From the NCBI GenBank assembly GCA_963822695.1, contig CAWGJH010000033.1, forward strand, positions 1 to 64,000: 64,000 bases of DNA, written 5' to 3'. This DNA is from GCA-003244245 sp963822695 (GTDB taxonomy: Bacteria > Actinomycetota > Actinomycetes > Mycobacteriales > Pseudonocardiaceae). The first letter of the stretch is position 1; each line of letters begins with the position of its first letter. The notes under the pieces are model-generated. The model was not told the origin of the DNA and made no database searches. It saw only the letters and a list, made by a program, of their open reading frames with translations. Positions 1 to 9,148 of this stretch are shown piece by piece. Made by a program: the position numbers and the translations under genes.

Positions 1-193
1 GACCACCGAGCACGGCCAGCGCGATCCACCCGTAGAACCGCCAGGGCTGCCCGGTGACCCACCCGGCGGCATAGGAGCCGAGCCCCACGATGATCAGGAA
101 GGCCAGCACTGGCAGCACCAGCATCTTCCAGTGCGGATGCTTGTGGACCACCACCCGCTCGTCGCCCCGGAGCAGGCCATCTGGGTAGGGCAA
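1..193 (-). CDS. PH-domain membrane protein, N-terminal part (3' end outside window)
   Basis: This is the first 64 codons of a gene that runs off the left edge. It starts at a TTG (193-191) with a strong GAGGAGGAG ribosome binding site directly upstream. The protein begins with a short polar segment (LPYPDGLLRGDERVVVHKH) followed by a hydrophobic stretch (MLVLPVLAFLIIVGLGSYAAG), then a second hydrophobic segment. This matches the N-terminus of the bacterial PH-domain membrane proteins found next to birA in actinobacteria (Rv3278c in M. tuberculosis). The PH domain itself is not in the window, so the call rests on the N-terminus and on synteny. Confidence 0.7.
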   Translation of the reverse strand, partial: MPYPDGLLRGDERVVVHKHPHWKMLVLPVLAFLIIVGLGSYAAGWVTGQPWRFYGWIALAVLGG

Positions 194-281
194 GACTCCT
201 CCTCGTCGTTACTGATCACGGTACCGCTGCGGGGGCGGCGCGGCGGGCCGGTACAGTCCGGCGGCGCGCAGGGGCTGGCCG

Positions 282-753
282 GTGTGTGATTTGCCGGCTC
301 AGCCGGCGGTATGGCCGCACGAGTGGTGGCCACGATCATGGAGGCGAAGGACGTTGCTGCTCGGCAGTGCTTTATCGGTGTTGACCTTGATCGGGCTTCT
401 CGCACTACTCACCTTCGCCGCCACCGGGCGTTCCCGGTTGTTTGAACCGGCGGTGGCAGGCCGCCGAGCAGGAAGGACACCGGCGCGCCAAGCAACGTCT
501 GCAGGAGGTCTTGCAGACCGTGCCGGGCGCGGAGTTGGTCGTGGTACAGCGGGTCGTCTCCGCGTCGCTGCGAGGCACCCGGGCGGTCGTGCTCTGGACG
601 GCCACCGGAACCGTGCAGGAGCTGTGGTTTCCCCGAGCAGGCCTGCGGGCCGGGGACTCCCTCGCCATCGCCGGCGCGGACCCCTCGACCGGCCAGGTGG
701 ACGTGAAAAACGTGCTCACGCGGACGGCGGCGGATCCCGTCGCAGAAAGTTGA
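282..753 (+). pseudogene. small membrane-anchored protein with apparent frameshift
   Basis: Two reading frames look coding in sequence. From a GTG at 282 the first frame encodes a basic N-terminus and a clear transmembrane helix (about TLLLGSALSVLTLIGLLALL). After about 430 coding character moves to another frame (442-753), which encodes a soluble domain rich in Gln/Glu then a beta-rich part (QRLQEVLQTVPGAELVVVQ). The second frame has a stop at 388 and only a TTG (442) as start. A single-base indel between about 425 and 445 would join them into one protein of about 155 residues. It lies 8 nt upstream of the ybaB-like gene. Family not recognised. Confidence 0.4.
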
Positions 754-761
754 GATCAATC

Positions 762-1115
762 ATGCGTAACCCGACCCCAGACTTTGCCGGGATGGACCCG
801 AGCCAGGCAGGCCGGGCCCTGATCGGGTGGGCCGAGCAGCTTCAACACAAGGCACAGACCTATCGCAGCCTGCACCAGCAGATGTCCCAGCTCACGGTCA
901 CCGAGACCTCGGCGGACGGCATGGTTCGGGTAAGCGTGGACGCCCAGGGCATGCCCACCGAGATGACCCTCACCGATCGGGCCCGGGGAGCGGACCCGGC
1001 CCGATTGTCCGCAGAGTTGATGACGTGCCTGCGGCGGGCGCAGCGCACCCTGGCCTCCCAGGTACAGGACCTCGTGACGGCGTCGGTCCAGGACAGTCGC
1101 GACGATGCGGTGTGA
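762..1115 (+). CDS. YbaB/EbfC-like nucleoid-associated protein
   Basis: 117 residues with an N-terminal helix (about residues 15-45), a short beta hairpin containing VRVSVDAQGMPTEMTL and a C-terminal helix. This is the layout of the YbaB/EbfC fold, small dimeric DNA-binding proteins; actinobacterial versions are often encoded near type VII secretion-type genes. The ATG follows the end of the upstream frameshifted gene by 8 nt, so the two are probably cotranscribed. Its 3' end overlaps the convergent methyltransferase frame. The family is fairly clear from the beta-hairpin pattern; its specific role is unknown. Confidence 0.65.
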   Translation: MRNPTPDFAGMDPSQAGRALIGWAEQLQHKAQTYRSLHQQMSQLTVTETSADGMVRVSVDAQGMPTEMTLTDRARGADPARLSAELMTCLRRAQRTLASQVQDLVTASVQDSRDDAV

Positions 1116-1614
1116 CTCTGACAATCTCCGCCCGCACCGCTTGTCGCGGTCGGAAGTCATCCGGTTCAAGGATAGCGATCGCCTCAAGCATGAATGAGCC
1201 TTCCAACGGCGCTAAGCTATCAATCGACGGCACGGTGACGAGCGCCACGCGGAAATCCAGGCTCGGCAGCAACTCAACGAGGGTCGGCGTCAACGTCGAG
1301 GGCAAGTTGCTCACTAAAACATCGATGCGCACGGTGGGCAAGGCGGCTAAGGCGTCACCCTGGATGATCTGAGCGTGCGGGAGCCGCTTCCGCAAATGCG
1401 GAGTCAGGCCAGCGTCGTACTCAATGACCGTCAGACTGTGGCAGGCTGGTACGTGCTCGGCTACTGTCCCGATGCCCGCGCCCACCTCCACCACGTGGTC
1501 GGTCGGCTGGATGCCTGCTGCCTCGATCAGCAGCGCGAGCTTGGCCGGGTTGCTGAGAAAATGCTGGTCGAGATCAGGATTGGTCTCGATGTTCAGCTCG
1601 TCGTCACCAGGCAC
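970..1614 (-). CDS. rRNA adenine dimethyltransferase-like (KsgA/Erm family) protein
   Basis: 214 residues from a GTG at 1614 with an AGAGGGGAG ribosome binding site. The start NPDLDQHFLSNPAKLALLIE is the typical KsgA/Erm opening. SAM motif I is VVEVGAGIGTVAEH, and motif IV, which in active N6-adenine rRNA methylases reads NLPY or similar, is here SNLPST. The last 50 residues (after about IVRVTPHRR) are Arg/Pro/Gly-rich and lie opposite the YbaB gene, so this tail probably reflects a lost native stop. The usual C-terminal RNA-binding domain is absent. It may be a small resistance-type methylase or a decayed gene. Confidence 0.65.
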   Translation of the reverse strand: MPGDDELNIETNPDLDQHFLSNPAKLALLIEAAGIQPTDHVVEVGAGIGTVAEHVPACHSLTVIEYDAGLTPHLRKRLPHAQIIQGDALAALPTVRIDVLVSNLPSTLTPTLVELLPSLDFRVALVTVPSIDSLAPLEGSFMLEAIAILEPDDFRPRQAVRAEIVRVTPHRRDCPGPTPSRGPVPGRPGCAAPAAGTSSTLRTIGPGPLPGPDR

Positions 1615-1646
1615 GGCGCTCCCCTCTGGTAGGGGCGCCAGTGGCG

Positions 1647-2474
1647 CTAACGAACATGCGTCACGTCACCCACCGACAGTGCCCGCCGCTGCTCTCCGGA
1701 CAGCACCACCAACCGACCCTCGGTGTCGATCTCAACCGCGGTGCCGGTGAGTTCGGACCGCCCCGGTAGCTCCACCCGGACCTGCTCGCCCAGGGTCGCG
1801 CAGCGTTGCTGGTAGGCCTCCCGCAGACCGGAGGCGACCGGATCGCCCTCATGCTCGCACCACTGCCGCAGCTCGGTGTCCAGGGCGCGCAGCAGCGCGC
1901 GCAGCAGCGGGTCGCGGTCGGTGCAGGCAGCCTGCTCGATGGCCAACGAGGTCGCGCCGGGCACTGGCAGCTCCTCAGGCCGCAGCGTCACGTTGAGCCC
2001 GATGCCCACCACCACCGCAGGACTGCTGTTCGAGGATGGGGGCACCACCTCGGCGAGGATCCCGGCCGCCTTGCGCCGGTGGGAGCCCAGCAGCAGGTCG
2101 TTGGGCCATTTCAGCACCGCAGACAGCTCGCCCACCGTGCTGACGGTCCGGCCCAGCGCCACCCCCACCAGCAGCGGTAACCAGCTCCAGCGGGCCTGCG
2201 GCACCTCGGTGGGCCGCAGCAGCACCGACAGCGCCAGCCCCGACCGGGCGGGGGCGACCCAGCTGCGCGCGGCCCGTCCCCGCCCGGCGGTCTGGTGCTC
2301 GGCGACCAGCACGGTGCGATCCGGTGCCCCGTGCCGGGCCGCAGTGGCCAGCGCGGTGTTCGTCGAGGGCACCGACGCGCGGACGTCCAACACCGCATAG
2401 GGCCCAGCCGGCACCACCAGAGCCCGGCGCAACGCTTCCTGGTGCAGCGGCGGTCGCTCACGATCAGACCACAC
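1647..2474 (-). CDS. birA: biotin--[acetyl-CoA-carboxylase] ligase
   Basis: 275 residues, group I biotin protein ligase without an N-terminal DNA-binding domain. It activates biotin as biotinyl-AMP and attaches it to the BCCP lysine of acyl-CoA carboxylases. Visible signatures are the substrate loop GRGRAARSW, the KWPNDLL motif with the catalytic lysine, the GILAEV strand and VVGIGLNV. The C-terminal SH3-like domain ends with LVVLSGEQRRALSVGDVTHVR. It is divergent from accD5 with only 33 nt between the start codons, so both promoters share this short space. Its substrates probably include AccA3 (this locus) and the AccB of the polyketide cluster. Confidence 0.95.
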   Translation of the reverse strand: MWSDRERPPLHQEALRRALVVPAGPYAVLDVRASVPSTNTALATAARHGAPDRTVLVAEHQTAGRGRAARSWVAPARSGLALSVLLRPTEVPQARWSWLPLLVGVALGRTVSTVGELSAVLKWPNDLLLGSHRRKAAGILAEVVPPSSNSSPAVVVGIGLNVTLRPEELPVPGATSLAIEQAACTDRDPLLRALLRALDTELRQWCEHEGDPVASGLREAYQQRCATLGEQVRVELPGRSELTGTAVEIDTEGRLVVLSGEQRRALSVGDVTHVR

Positions 2475-2507
2475 GATCTCCAGACGTTACCTTTAGGGTC
2501 AGGCGTC

Positions 2508-4123
<1,616 letters not shown>

Positions 4124-4127
<4 letters not shown>

Positions 4128-4366
4128 GTGGCAATGCGAGCGATAACTCGGGTTGCCACTCACAGGTTATCCACATCGTGCGGGGTGAGCCGTCGGACGA
4201 GGAGCTCGCCGCGCTGGTTGCGGTGCTCGCCGCGCTGGCGAACACTGCCGCTGCCGAGCGGCCAGCGCCGCGCAGCGCCTGGGCCGACCCGGCGCACCGG
4301 CTGCGCACTCCCCTACACCCCGGCCACATTAATTCACGTGCTCCACGTGTCATACTGTGGACATGA
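4124..4366 (+). CDS. accE: acyl-CoA carboxylase epsilon subunit
   Basis: 80 residues starting at a GTG that overlaps the accD5 stop (GTGA). The diagnostic core VIHIVRGEPSDEELAALVAVL is the epsilon-subunit signature; the C-terminus carries the usual Ser-Ala-Trp-Asp and HPGHINSR-like segment. Epsilon subunits bind the alpha-beta complex and stimulate carboxylase activity. The TGA stop (4364-4366) overlaps the ATG of the next gene, vapB (ATGA), an unusual coupling discussed under findings. The frame contains TTATCCACA, which looks like a DnaA box but lies within coding sequence. Confidence 0.85.
4335..4356 (+). promoter_or_regulatory. candidate VapBC operator/promoter inside the accE 3' end
   Basis: Two CACGTG palindromes (4335-4340 and 4344-4349) are separated by 3 nt, giving a larger dyad. 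They are followed by CATACT (4351-4356), a plausible -10 element 6 nt before the vapB ATG. VapB antitoxins typically autoregulate through such short dyads upstream of vapB. Inference only. Confidence 0.4.
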
Positions 4367-4614
4367 AGCGAAACCTCACGATCCAGCTTGACGCTGACCT
4401 CATCCGGCAGGCAAAGGTGATCGCCGCCGAGCGCGGTACGTCGGTCAGCGGCCTGGTGACTCAGCAGATCACCGAGCTGATCGAGGCGCGTGACCGGTAC
4501 ATCAGAGCACGGGAATCGGCGCTGGAGATGATGTCCGCAGCGACCGACCACGGTGGCCGCCGCTGGACTCGGGAAGAGCTGTACGGACAACGGCTCGACC
4601 GGTATGGCGCGTGA
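4363..4614 (+). CDS. vapB: VapB-type antitoxin (ribbon-helix-helix/CopG-like)
   Basis: 83 residues. The N-terminus MKRNLTIQLDADLIRQAKVIAAERGTSVS is the beta strand plus two helices of a ribbon-helix-helix DNA-binding domain. The C-terminal half (RRWTREELYGQRLDRYG) is the segment that usually wraps the toxin. The ATG overlaps the accE stop, and the stop overlaps the vapC GTG. An in-frame GTG at 4357 is an alternative start. Role: neutralise the adjacent PIN-domain RNase and repress the operon. Confidence 0.85.
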   Translation: MKRNLTIQLDADLIRQAKVIAAERGTSVSGLVTQQITELIEARDRYIRARESALEMMSAATDHGGRRWTREELYGQRLDRYGA

Positions 4615-5051
4615 GCATTCCCTCGCCGCTCGGGGTCACGTTCGTCGACACCAACATCCTGATCTACTCACACGATACCCACGACGAAGCCAAGCACCGA
4701 GCTGCCGAGAACCTGCTCGCGCAGCTGTGGGCATCGGGACTCGGGATCCTGAGCACCCAAGTGCTGCAGGAGTTCTACAGCGCAGCGACGCGCAAGCTCC
4801 GACCACCACTGACGCCGACGCTGGCGCGCCACGTGGTGCGCGACTACAGCGAGTGGTGCCGCGTCGACACCGATCCGCTGCTCATCATCTCCGCTAGCCG
4901 GCTGTCCGAACAACACTCGATCAACTTCTGGGATGCGTTGATTATCGAGGCAGCGCTGCGCGCCGGCGCCACCGAGCTGGTCACTGAAGATCTGCACAAT
5001 GATCGCCGGTTCGGCGAGTTGACGGTGCGCAACCCGTTCTGCGCCCGGTAA
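4611..5051 (+). CDS. vapC: VapC-type PIN-domain ribonuclease toxin
   Basis: 146 residues, PIN domain. The acidic active-site residues are visible: Asp in FVDTNILIYS (about residue 13), Glu in LQEFYS, and Asp in NFWDALIIEAA, with a final Asp/Glu in LVTEDLHNDRRF. VapC toxins are Mg-dependent RNases, often cutting tRNA or 23S rRNA. The GTG start overlaps the antitoxin stop by 4 nt. The gene ends 5 nt before maf, so the cassette sits inside the carboxylase operon without a visible terminator. Confidence 0.9.
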   Translation: MSIPSPLGVTFVDTNILIYSHDTHDEAKHRAAENLLAQLWASGLGILSTQVLQEFYSAATRKLRPPLTPTLARHVVRDYSEWCRVDTDPLLIISASRLSEQHSINFWDALIIEAALRAGATELVTEDLHNDRRFGELTVRNPFCAR

Positions 5052-5056
5052 GCGCC

Positions 5057-5695
5057 ATGTCCGTACAGTGTGTCGCCGTGCGCCTGGTCCTCGCGTCGGC
5101 ATCCCCCGGCCGGCTCGCCATGCTCCGCGGTGCCGGGATCGATCCGGTGGTGCGGGTGTCCGGAGTGGACGAGGACGCGCTGGCTGCCACGCTGACCGAT
5201 GCGACGCCAGCGGAGCTGGTCACCACGCTGGCCTGCGCGAAGGCCGACGCGGTCGCGGCGGACGTCGCCGCCGAGCACCCCGACGCGGTGATCGTCGGGT
5301 GCGACTCGATGCTGCACCTCGGTGGCGAGCTGATCGGCAAGCCCGGCTGCGCCGAGGCCGCGTTGCGGCGCTGGCAGGCGATAGCGGGCCGCACCGGAGA
5401 GCTGATCACCGGGCACGCCGTGGTACGCCTCGACCAGGGCGCGCGCACCGCGACCGCGCGCGGCGCGCAGACCACGGTCATCCGGTTGAGCACCCCGTCA
5501 GCGGAGGAGATCAAAGCCTACGTCGGCACCGGGGAACCGCTGCAGGTGGCCGGCGGGTTCACCCTGGACGGCCGGGGCGGCTGGTTCATCGACGGGATCG
5601 ACGGCGACCCGTCCAGCGTGATCGGCATCAGCCTCCCGCTGACCCGGCGCCTGCTCGCCGAGGTCGGGGTGCCCGTGGTGTCGCTCTGGTCGTAA
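5057..5695 (+). CDS. maf: Maf-family nucleotide pyrophosphatase
   Basis: 212 residues. Maf/YceF-type enzymes hydrolyse non-canonical or excess nucleoside triphosphates to the monophosphate. Motifs seen are the opening RLVLASASPGR (usually SASPRR; the second Arg is Gly here), VIVGCDSML, GKPG, and the C-terminal YVGTGEPLQVAGGFTLDG followed by IDGDPSSVIGISLPL. An in-frame GTG at 5078 (VRLVLASASP) matches the usual family start better than the ATG at 5057, so the true protein may be 7 residues shorter. Its place between the carboxylase subunits is conserved in actinobacteria. Confidence 0.88.
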   Translation: MSVQCVAVRLVLASASPGRLAMLRGAGIDPVVRVSGVDEDALAATLTDATPAELVTTLACAKADAVAADVAAEHPDAVIVGCDSMLHLGGELIGKPGCAEAALRRWQAIAGRTGELITGHAVVRLDQGARTATARGAQTTVIRLSTPSAEEIKAYVGTGEPLQVAGGFTLDGRGGWFIDGIDGDPSSVIGISLPLTRRLLAEVGVPVVSLWS

Positions 5696-5790
5696 CCCTG
5701 GGTACCGTCGCGGGCCCGCGGCCCTGTCTGGGACCCTGTCTGGGGGGCTTAGACTGCGGCGAATACGACCCGACCGCCGCGGAGGCACTG

Positions 5791-7563
5791 GTGCCGCAGC
5801 CCGATCCGCTAGGCCTGTGCAAGGTGCTTGTCGCCAACCGCGGGGAGATCGCCGTCCGGGTGATCCGGGCCTGCCGGGATGCCGGGGTGGCCAGTGTCGC
5901 CGTCTACGCGGACGACGATCGCGACGCTCCGTTCGTCACCCTGGCCGACGAGGCGTTCGCGCTGGGCGGCACCACCCCTGCGGACAGCTACCTCGACCAG
6001 GCCAAGTTGCTCGACGTCGCAACCCGCGCCGGCGCGGATTCGGTGCACCCCGGCTACGGGTTCCTCGCCGAGAACGCCGACTTCGCCCAGGCTGTGATCG
6101 ACGCCAGGCTGACCTGGATCGGGCCCAGCCCGCAGGTGATCCGTGACCTCGGAGACAAGGTCACCGCCCGGCAGCTGGCCAGCAAGGCGGGAGCGCCGCT
6201 GGTGCCGGGTACCAGGGATCCCGTGTCCGGGCCGGATGAGGTGGTGGCCTTCGCCGCCGAGCACGGCCTGCCGGTGGCCATCAAGGCCGCCTTCGGCGGT
6301 GGCGGACGCGGCCTGAAAGTGGCCCGCACCATCGAGGAGATCCCCGAGCTGTTCGACTCCGCGGTGCGCGAAGCCGTCTCGGCCTTCGGACGTGGAGAAT
6401 GCTTCGTGGAGCGCTACCTGGGCCAGCCGCGGCACGTCGAGGCCCAGGTGCTGGCCGACCAGCACGGCACCATCGTCGTGGTCGGCACCCGGGACTGCAC
6501 CCTGCAGCGCCGGCATCAGAAGCTGGTGGAGGAGGCCCCGGCCCCGTTCCTGTCCGATGAGCAGCGGCGCACCATCCACGAGGCGGCCCGGGCGATCTGC
6601 GCCGAGGCGGGCTACACCGGCGCGGGCACCGTCGAGTTCCTGGTGGGTCCCGAGGGCACCATCTCCTTCCTCGAGGTGAACACCCGGCTGCAGGTGGAGC
6701 ACCCGGTGTCGGAGGAGACCACCGGGCTGGACCTGGTGCGCGAGCAGTTGCGGATCGCGGCCGGTGAGCGACTGACCATCACCTCCGACCCACCACCGCG
6801 CGGCCACGCGATCGAGTTCCGGATCAACGCCGAGGACCCGACCCGGGGATTCCTGCCCATCCCGGGTGTCGTCACGGTGTTCGATCCACCGTCCGGGCCG
6901 GGCGTGCGACTGGACGCCGGGGTGCGCGCCGGCAGCGTCATCAGCGGTCAGTTCGACTCGATGCTGGCCAAGCTCATCGTCGTCGGCGCGGACCGTGAGC
7001 AGGCCCTGGCGCGGTCCCGGCGGGCTCTGGCCGAGTTCACCGTCGAGGGCCTGCCCACCGTCATCCCGTTCCACCGGGCGGTCGTGGACGACCCGGCCTT
7101 CGCCGCCACCGACGGCGAGCATTTCACGGTACACACCCGGTGGATCGAAACCCAGTTCTGCACGCAGCTCCAGCCCCACGGCGCCACGGCGCAGCCACCA
7201 CCACTGGCGCCGCGGCAGATCGTGGTCGTGGAGGTCGGTGGCCGGCGCCTGGAGGTCTCGCTGCCTGGCGATCTGACCTTGAGAGGTGCCGCCGCAGGCA
7301 GGGCCAAACCCCGTCAGCGCAGCGGTGGCCGGGCGGCCGCGGTATCGGGCGAGGAGGTCATCGCACCCATGCAGGGCACCGTAGTCACAGTCGCGGTGTC
7401 CAATGGAGACCCGGTTGACACCGGTGACCTCATCGTGGTGCTCGAGGCGATGAAGATGGAGAACCCGGTCACCGCGCACAGGGCCGGCACCATCACCGGC
7501 CTCAGCGCGCAGGCCGGGACCTCGGTCACCCAGGGCACCGTCCTCTGCAAGATCACCGACTAG
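5791..7563 (+). CDS. accA3: acyl-CoA carboxylase alpha subunit (biotin carboxylase + BCCP)
   Basis: 590 residues from a GTG with a GGAGG ribosome binding site 5 nt upstream. The N-terminal biotin carboxylase domain shows CKVLVANRGEIAVRVIRA, VHPGYGFLAEN, the ATP-grasp loop FGGGGRGLKVA, and EVNTRLQVEHPVSEETTG. The C-terminal biotin carboxyl carrier domain carries EAMKMENPV with the biotinylated lysine at about residue 555. It would supply carboxybiotin to AccD5 and to other AccD partners elsewhere. Tandem CCCTGTCTGGG repeats lie in the 95-nt gap after maf. Confidence 0.94.
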   Translation: MPQPDPLGLCKVLVANRGEIAVRVIRACRDAGVASVAVYADDDRDAPFVTLADEAFALGGTTPADSYLDQAKLLDVATRAGADSVHPGYGFLAENADFAQAVIDARLTWIGPSPQVIRDLGDKVTARQLASKAGAPLVPGTRDPVSGPDEVVAFAAEHGLPVAIKAAFGGGGRGLKVARTIEEIPELFDSAVREAVSAFGRGECFVERYLGQPRHVEAQVLADQHGTIVVVGTRDCTLQRRHQKLVEEAPAPFLSDEQRRTIHEAARAICAEAGYTGAGTVEFLVGPEGTISFLEVNTRLQVEHPVSEETTGLDLVREQLRIAAGERLTITSDPPPRGHAIEFRINAEDPTRGFLPIPGVVTVFDPPSGPGVRLDAGVRAGSVISGQFDSMLAKLIVVGADREQALARSRRALAEFTVEGLPTVIPFHRAVVDDPAFAATDGEHFTVHTRWIETQFCTQLQPHGATAQPPPLAPRQIVVVEVGGRRLEVSLPGDLTLRGAAAGRAKPRQRSGGRAAAVSGEEVIAPMQGTVVTVAVSNGDPVDTGDLIVVLEAMKMENPVTAHRAGTITGLSAQAGTSVTQGTVLCKITD

Positions 7564-7606
7564 CCCCGCTCGAGCAGCGTCTCACATACATCGGTACGGA
7601 GGGCTG

Positions 7607-7633
7607 GCCACTCCCCTGCTCTCGCGGAGTGGC
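7607..7633 (+). terminator. hairpin downstream of accA3
   Basis: Inverted repeat GCCACTCC (7607-7614) and GGAGTGGC (7626-7633) with an 11-nt loop, 44 nt after the accA3 stop. It is a plausible intrinsic terminator for the carboxylase operon; there is no U-tract, as is common in high-GC actinobacteria. Confidence 0.5.
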
Positions 7634-7770
7634 TCACCATCTCACGGGTCGAACAACAACCTGATGGAACTAACTTTCCGCTCTGCCGGATGATGTCGCG
7701 TCGGTTGGAACCGGTGCGAACCGATCCGTGGGTATCCAGCGATGCGGAGAATCCGGAACTGGGGACAGGC

Positions 7771-9066
7771 GTGGCAGACCATCATCGCGGGCTCGACCAC
7801 AGTGGGCGCTCTCGCGGACTCCCCGGGAAGGGCCGATCGCTGGTCGCCCTGGACGGGCTGAACTTCTTCCTCGCCGACGTCCAGTCGGGGCTGGGTCCGT
7901 TCCTGGGTATCTACCTGCTGACCAAGCCGGGCTGGAACGCTGAGAGCATCGGCCTGGTCATGACGATCAGCGGCATCGCGGGCCTTGTCGTGCAGGCACC
8001 GACCGGCGCCCTCATCGACAACACGCGCCACAAGCGGGCTCTGGTCATCGGCGCTGCGGTGGGGGTGTCGGTCGGGGCCTTCATCGTGACCATCACCCCG
8101 AGCCTCCCCGTGGTTACGTCGGCCCAACTGGTGATCGGGGTGGCCGGTGCCATCTTCCCACCCGCGATCGCCGCGATCGCCTTAGGCCTAGTCGGGCCCC
8201 GGGGCTACACCTACCGCACCGGACGGATGCAAGCGTTCAACCACGCCGGCAACGTCATCGGCGCGGCGGTCGCAGGGATCGCCGGTTACCTCATCACGAT
8301 CCGGGCCGGCTTCTGGTTGGCCAGTATCCTGGGTATCTTCGTGATCCTCGCGACGCTCGCGATCAACGGACGATTGATCGATCACGAGCTGGCCCGTGGC
8401 CTCCAGCCACAGGACGCCGGGAAGGACAAACCGTCCGGCTTCGCCGTACTGCTGCGGTGCCGACCGCTGCTGGTCCTCGCGGTCTCGGTCCTGCTGTTCC
8501 ACCTGGCCAACGCCGCCATGCTGCCGATCATGGGCCAGAAGCTCGCGCTCGGCAACGCTGGCCGGGGAACGTTGTTCCAGGCCGCGCTGATCATCGTGGC
8601 CCAGCTGGTGATGATCCCGATGGCGATCCTGGTCGGGCGGCGGGCGGACCGGTGGGGACGCAAGGTCATCTTCCTGGCCGCCTTCGTCGCCCTACCGCTG
8701 CGCGGTGTGCTGTTCACGCTGTCCAACAACTCCGCCTATCTCGTCGGGGTCCAGGTCCTCGACGGTGTCGGCGCTGGCATCTTCGGCGCTGTATTTCCGG
8801 TCATGGTCGCCGACCTGACCCGCGGCACCGGACGCTACAACGCGGCGTTGGGGGCGGCCACCACGATGCAGGGCATCGGCGCTGCGCTCAGCACGACGCT
8901 GGCCGGCGCGATCATCGTCCTCGGCGGTTACGATCTGGCCTTCCTCACCCTGGCCGGGATCGCGATCCTCGCCCTGCTCCTCTTCTTCTTTGCGGTACCG
9001 GAGACCAGAACAATCACGACCGCCCCGACCGTACGGAAGGCCTCGGGGTCACCAACCCTCAACTAG
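7771..9066 (+). CDS. major facilitator superfamily transporter
   Basis: 431 residues from a GTG preceded by GGGGA; an in-frame ATG at 7690 would add 27 residues without a ribosome binding site. About 12 hydrophobic helices are present. The MFS inter-helix 2-3 motif appears as APTGALIDNTRHKR (DxxxxR variant) and again in the second half as LVGRRADRWGRKVIF. The cytoplasmic middle loop is short (GLQPQDAGKDKPSGF). The pattern VALDGLNFFLADVQSGLGPFLGIYL is typical of a subgroup of unknown substrate. It stands alone, convergent with glpD, 82 nt apart. Confidence 0.85.
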   Translation: MADHHRGLDHSGRSRGLPGKGRSLVALDGLNFFLADVQSGLGPFLGIYLLTKPGWNAESIGLVMTISGIAGLVVQAPTGALIDNTRHKRALVIGAAVGVSVGAFIVTITPSLPVVTSAQLVIGVAGAIFPPAIAAIALGLVGPRGYTYRTGRMQAFNHAGNVIGAAVAGIAGYLITIRAGFWLASILGIFVILATLAINGRLIDHELARGLQPQDAGKDKPSGFAVLLRCRPLLVLAVSVLLFHLANAAMLPIMGQKLALGNAGRGTLFQAALIIVAQLVMIPMAILVGRRADRWGRKVIFLAAFVALPLRGVLFTLSNNSAYLVGVQVLDGVGAGIFGAVFPVMVADLTRGTGRYNAALGAATTMQGIGAALSTTLAGAIIVLGGYDLAFLTLAGIAILALLLFFFAVPETRTITTAPTVRKASGSPTLN

Positions 9067-9148
9067 GTTGGTGGTGCCTGACCGGATGACCGGCACGGCG
9101 GCCGAGGTCGTCGCGCTGCTACTGGCTGCGGTCCTCCGCCAGCCGGGT

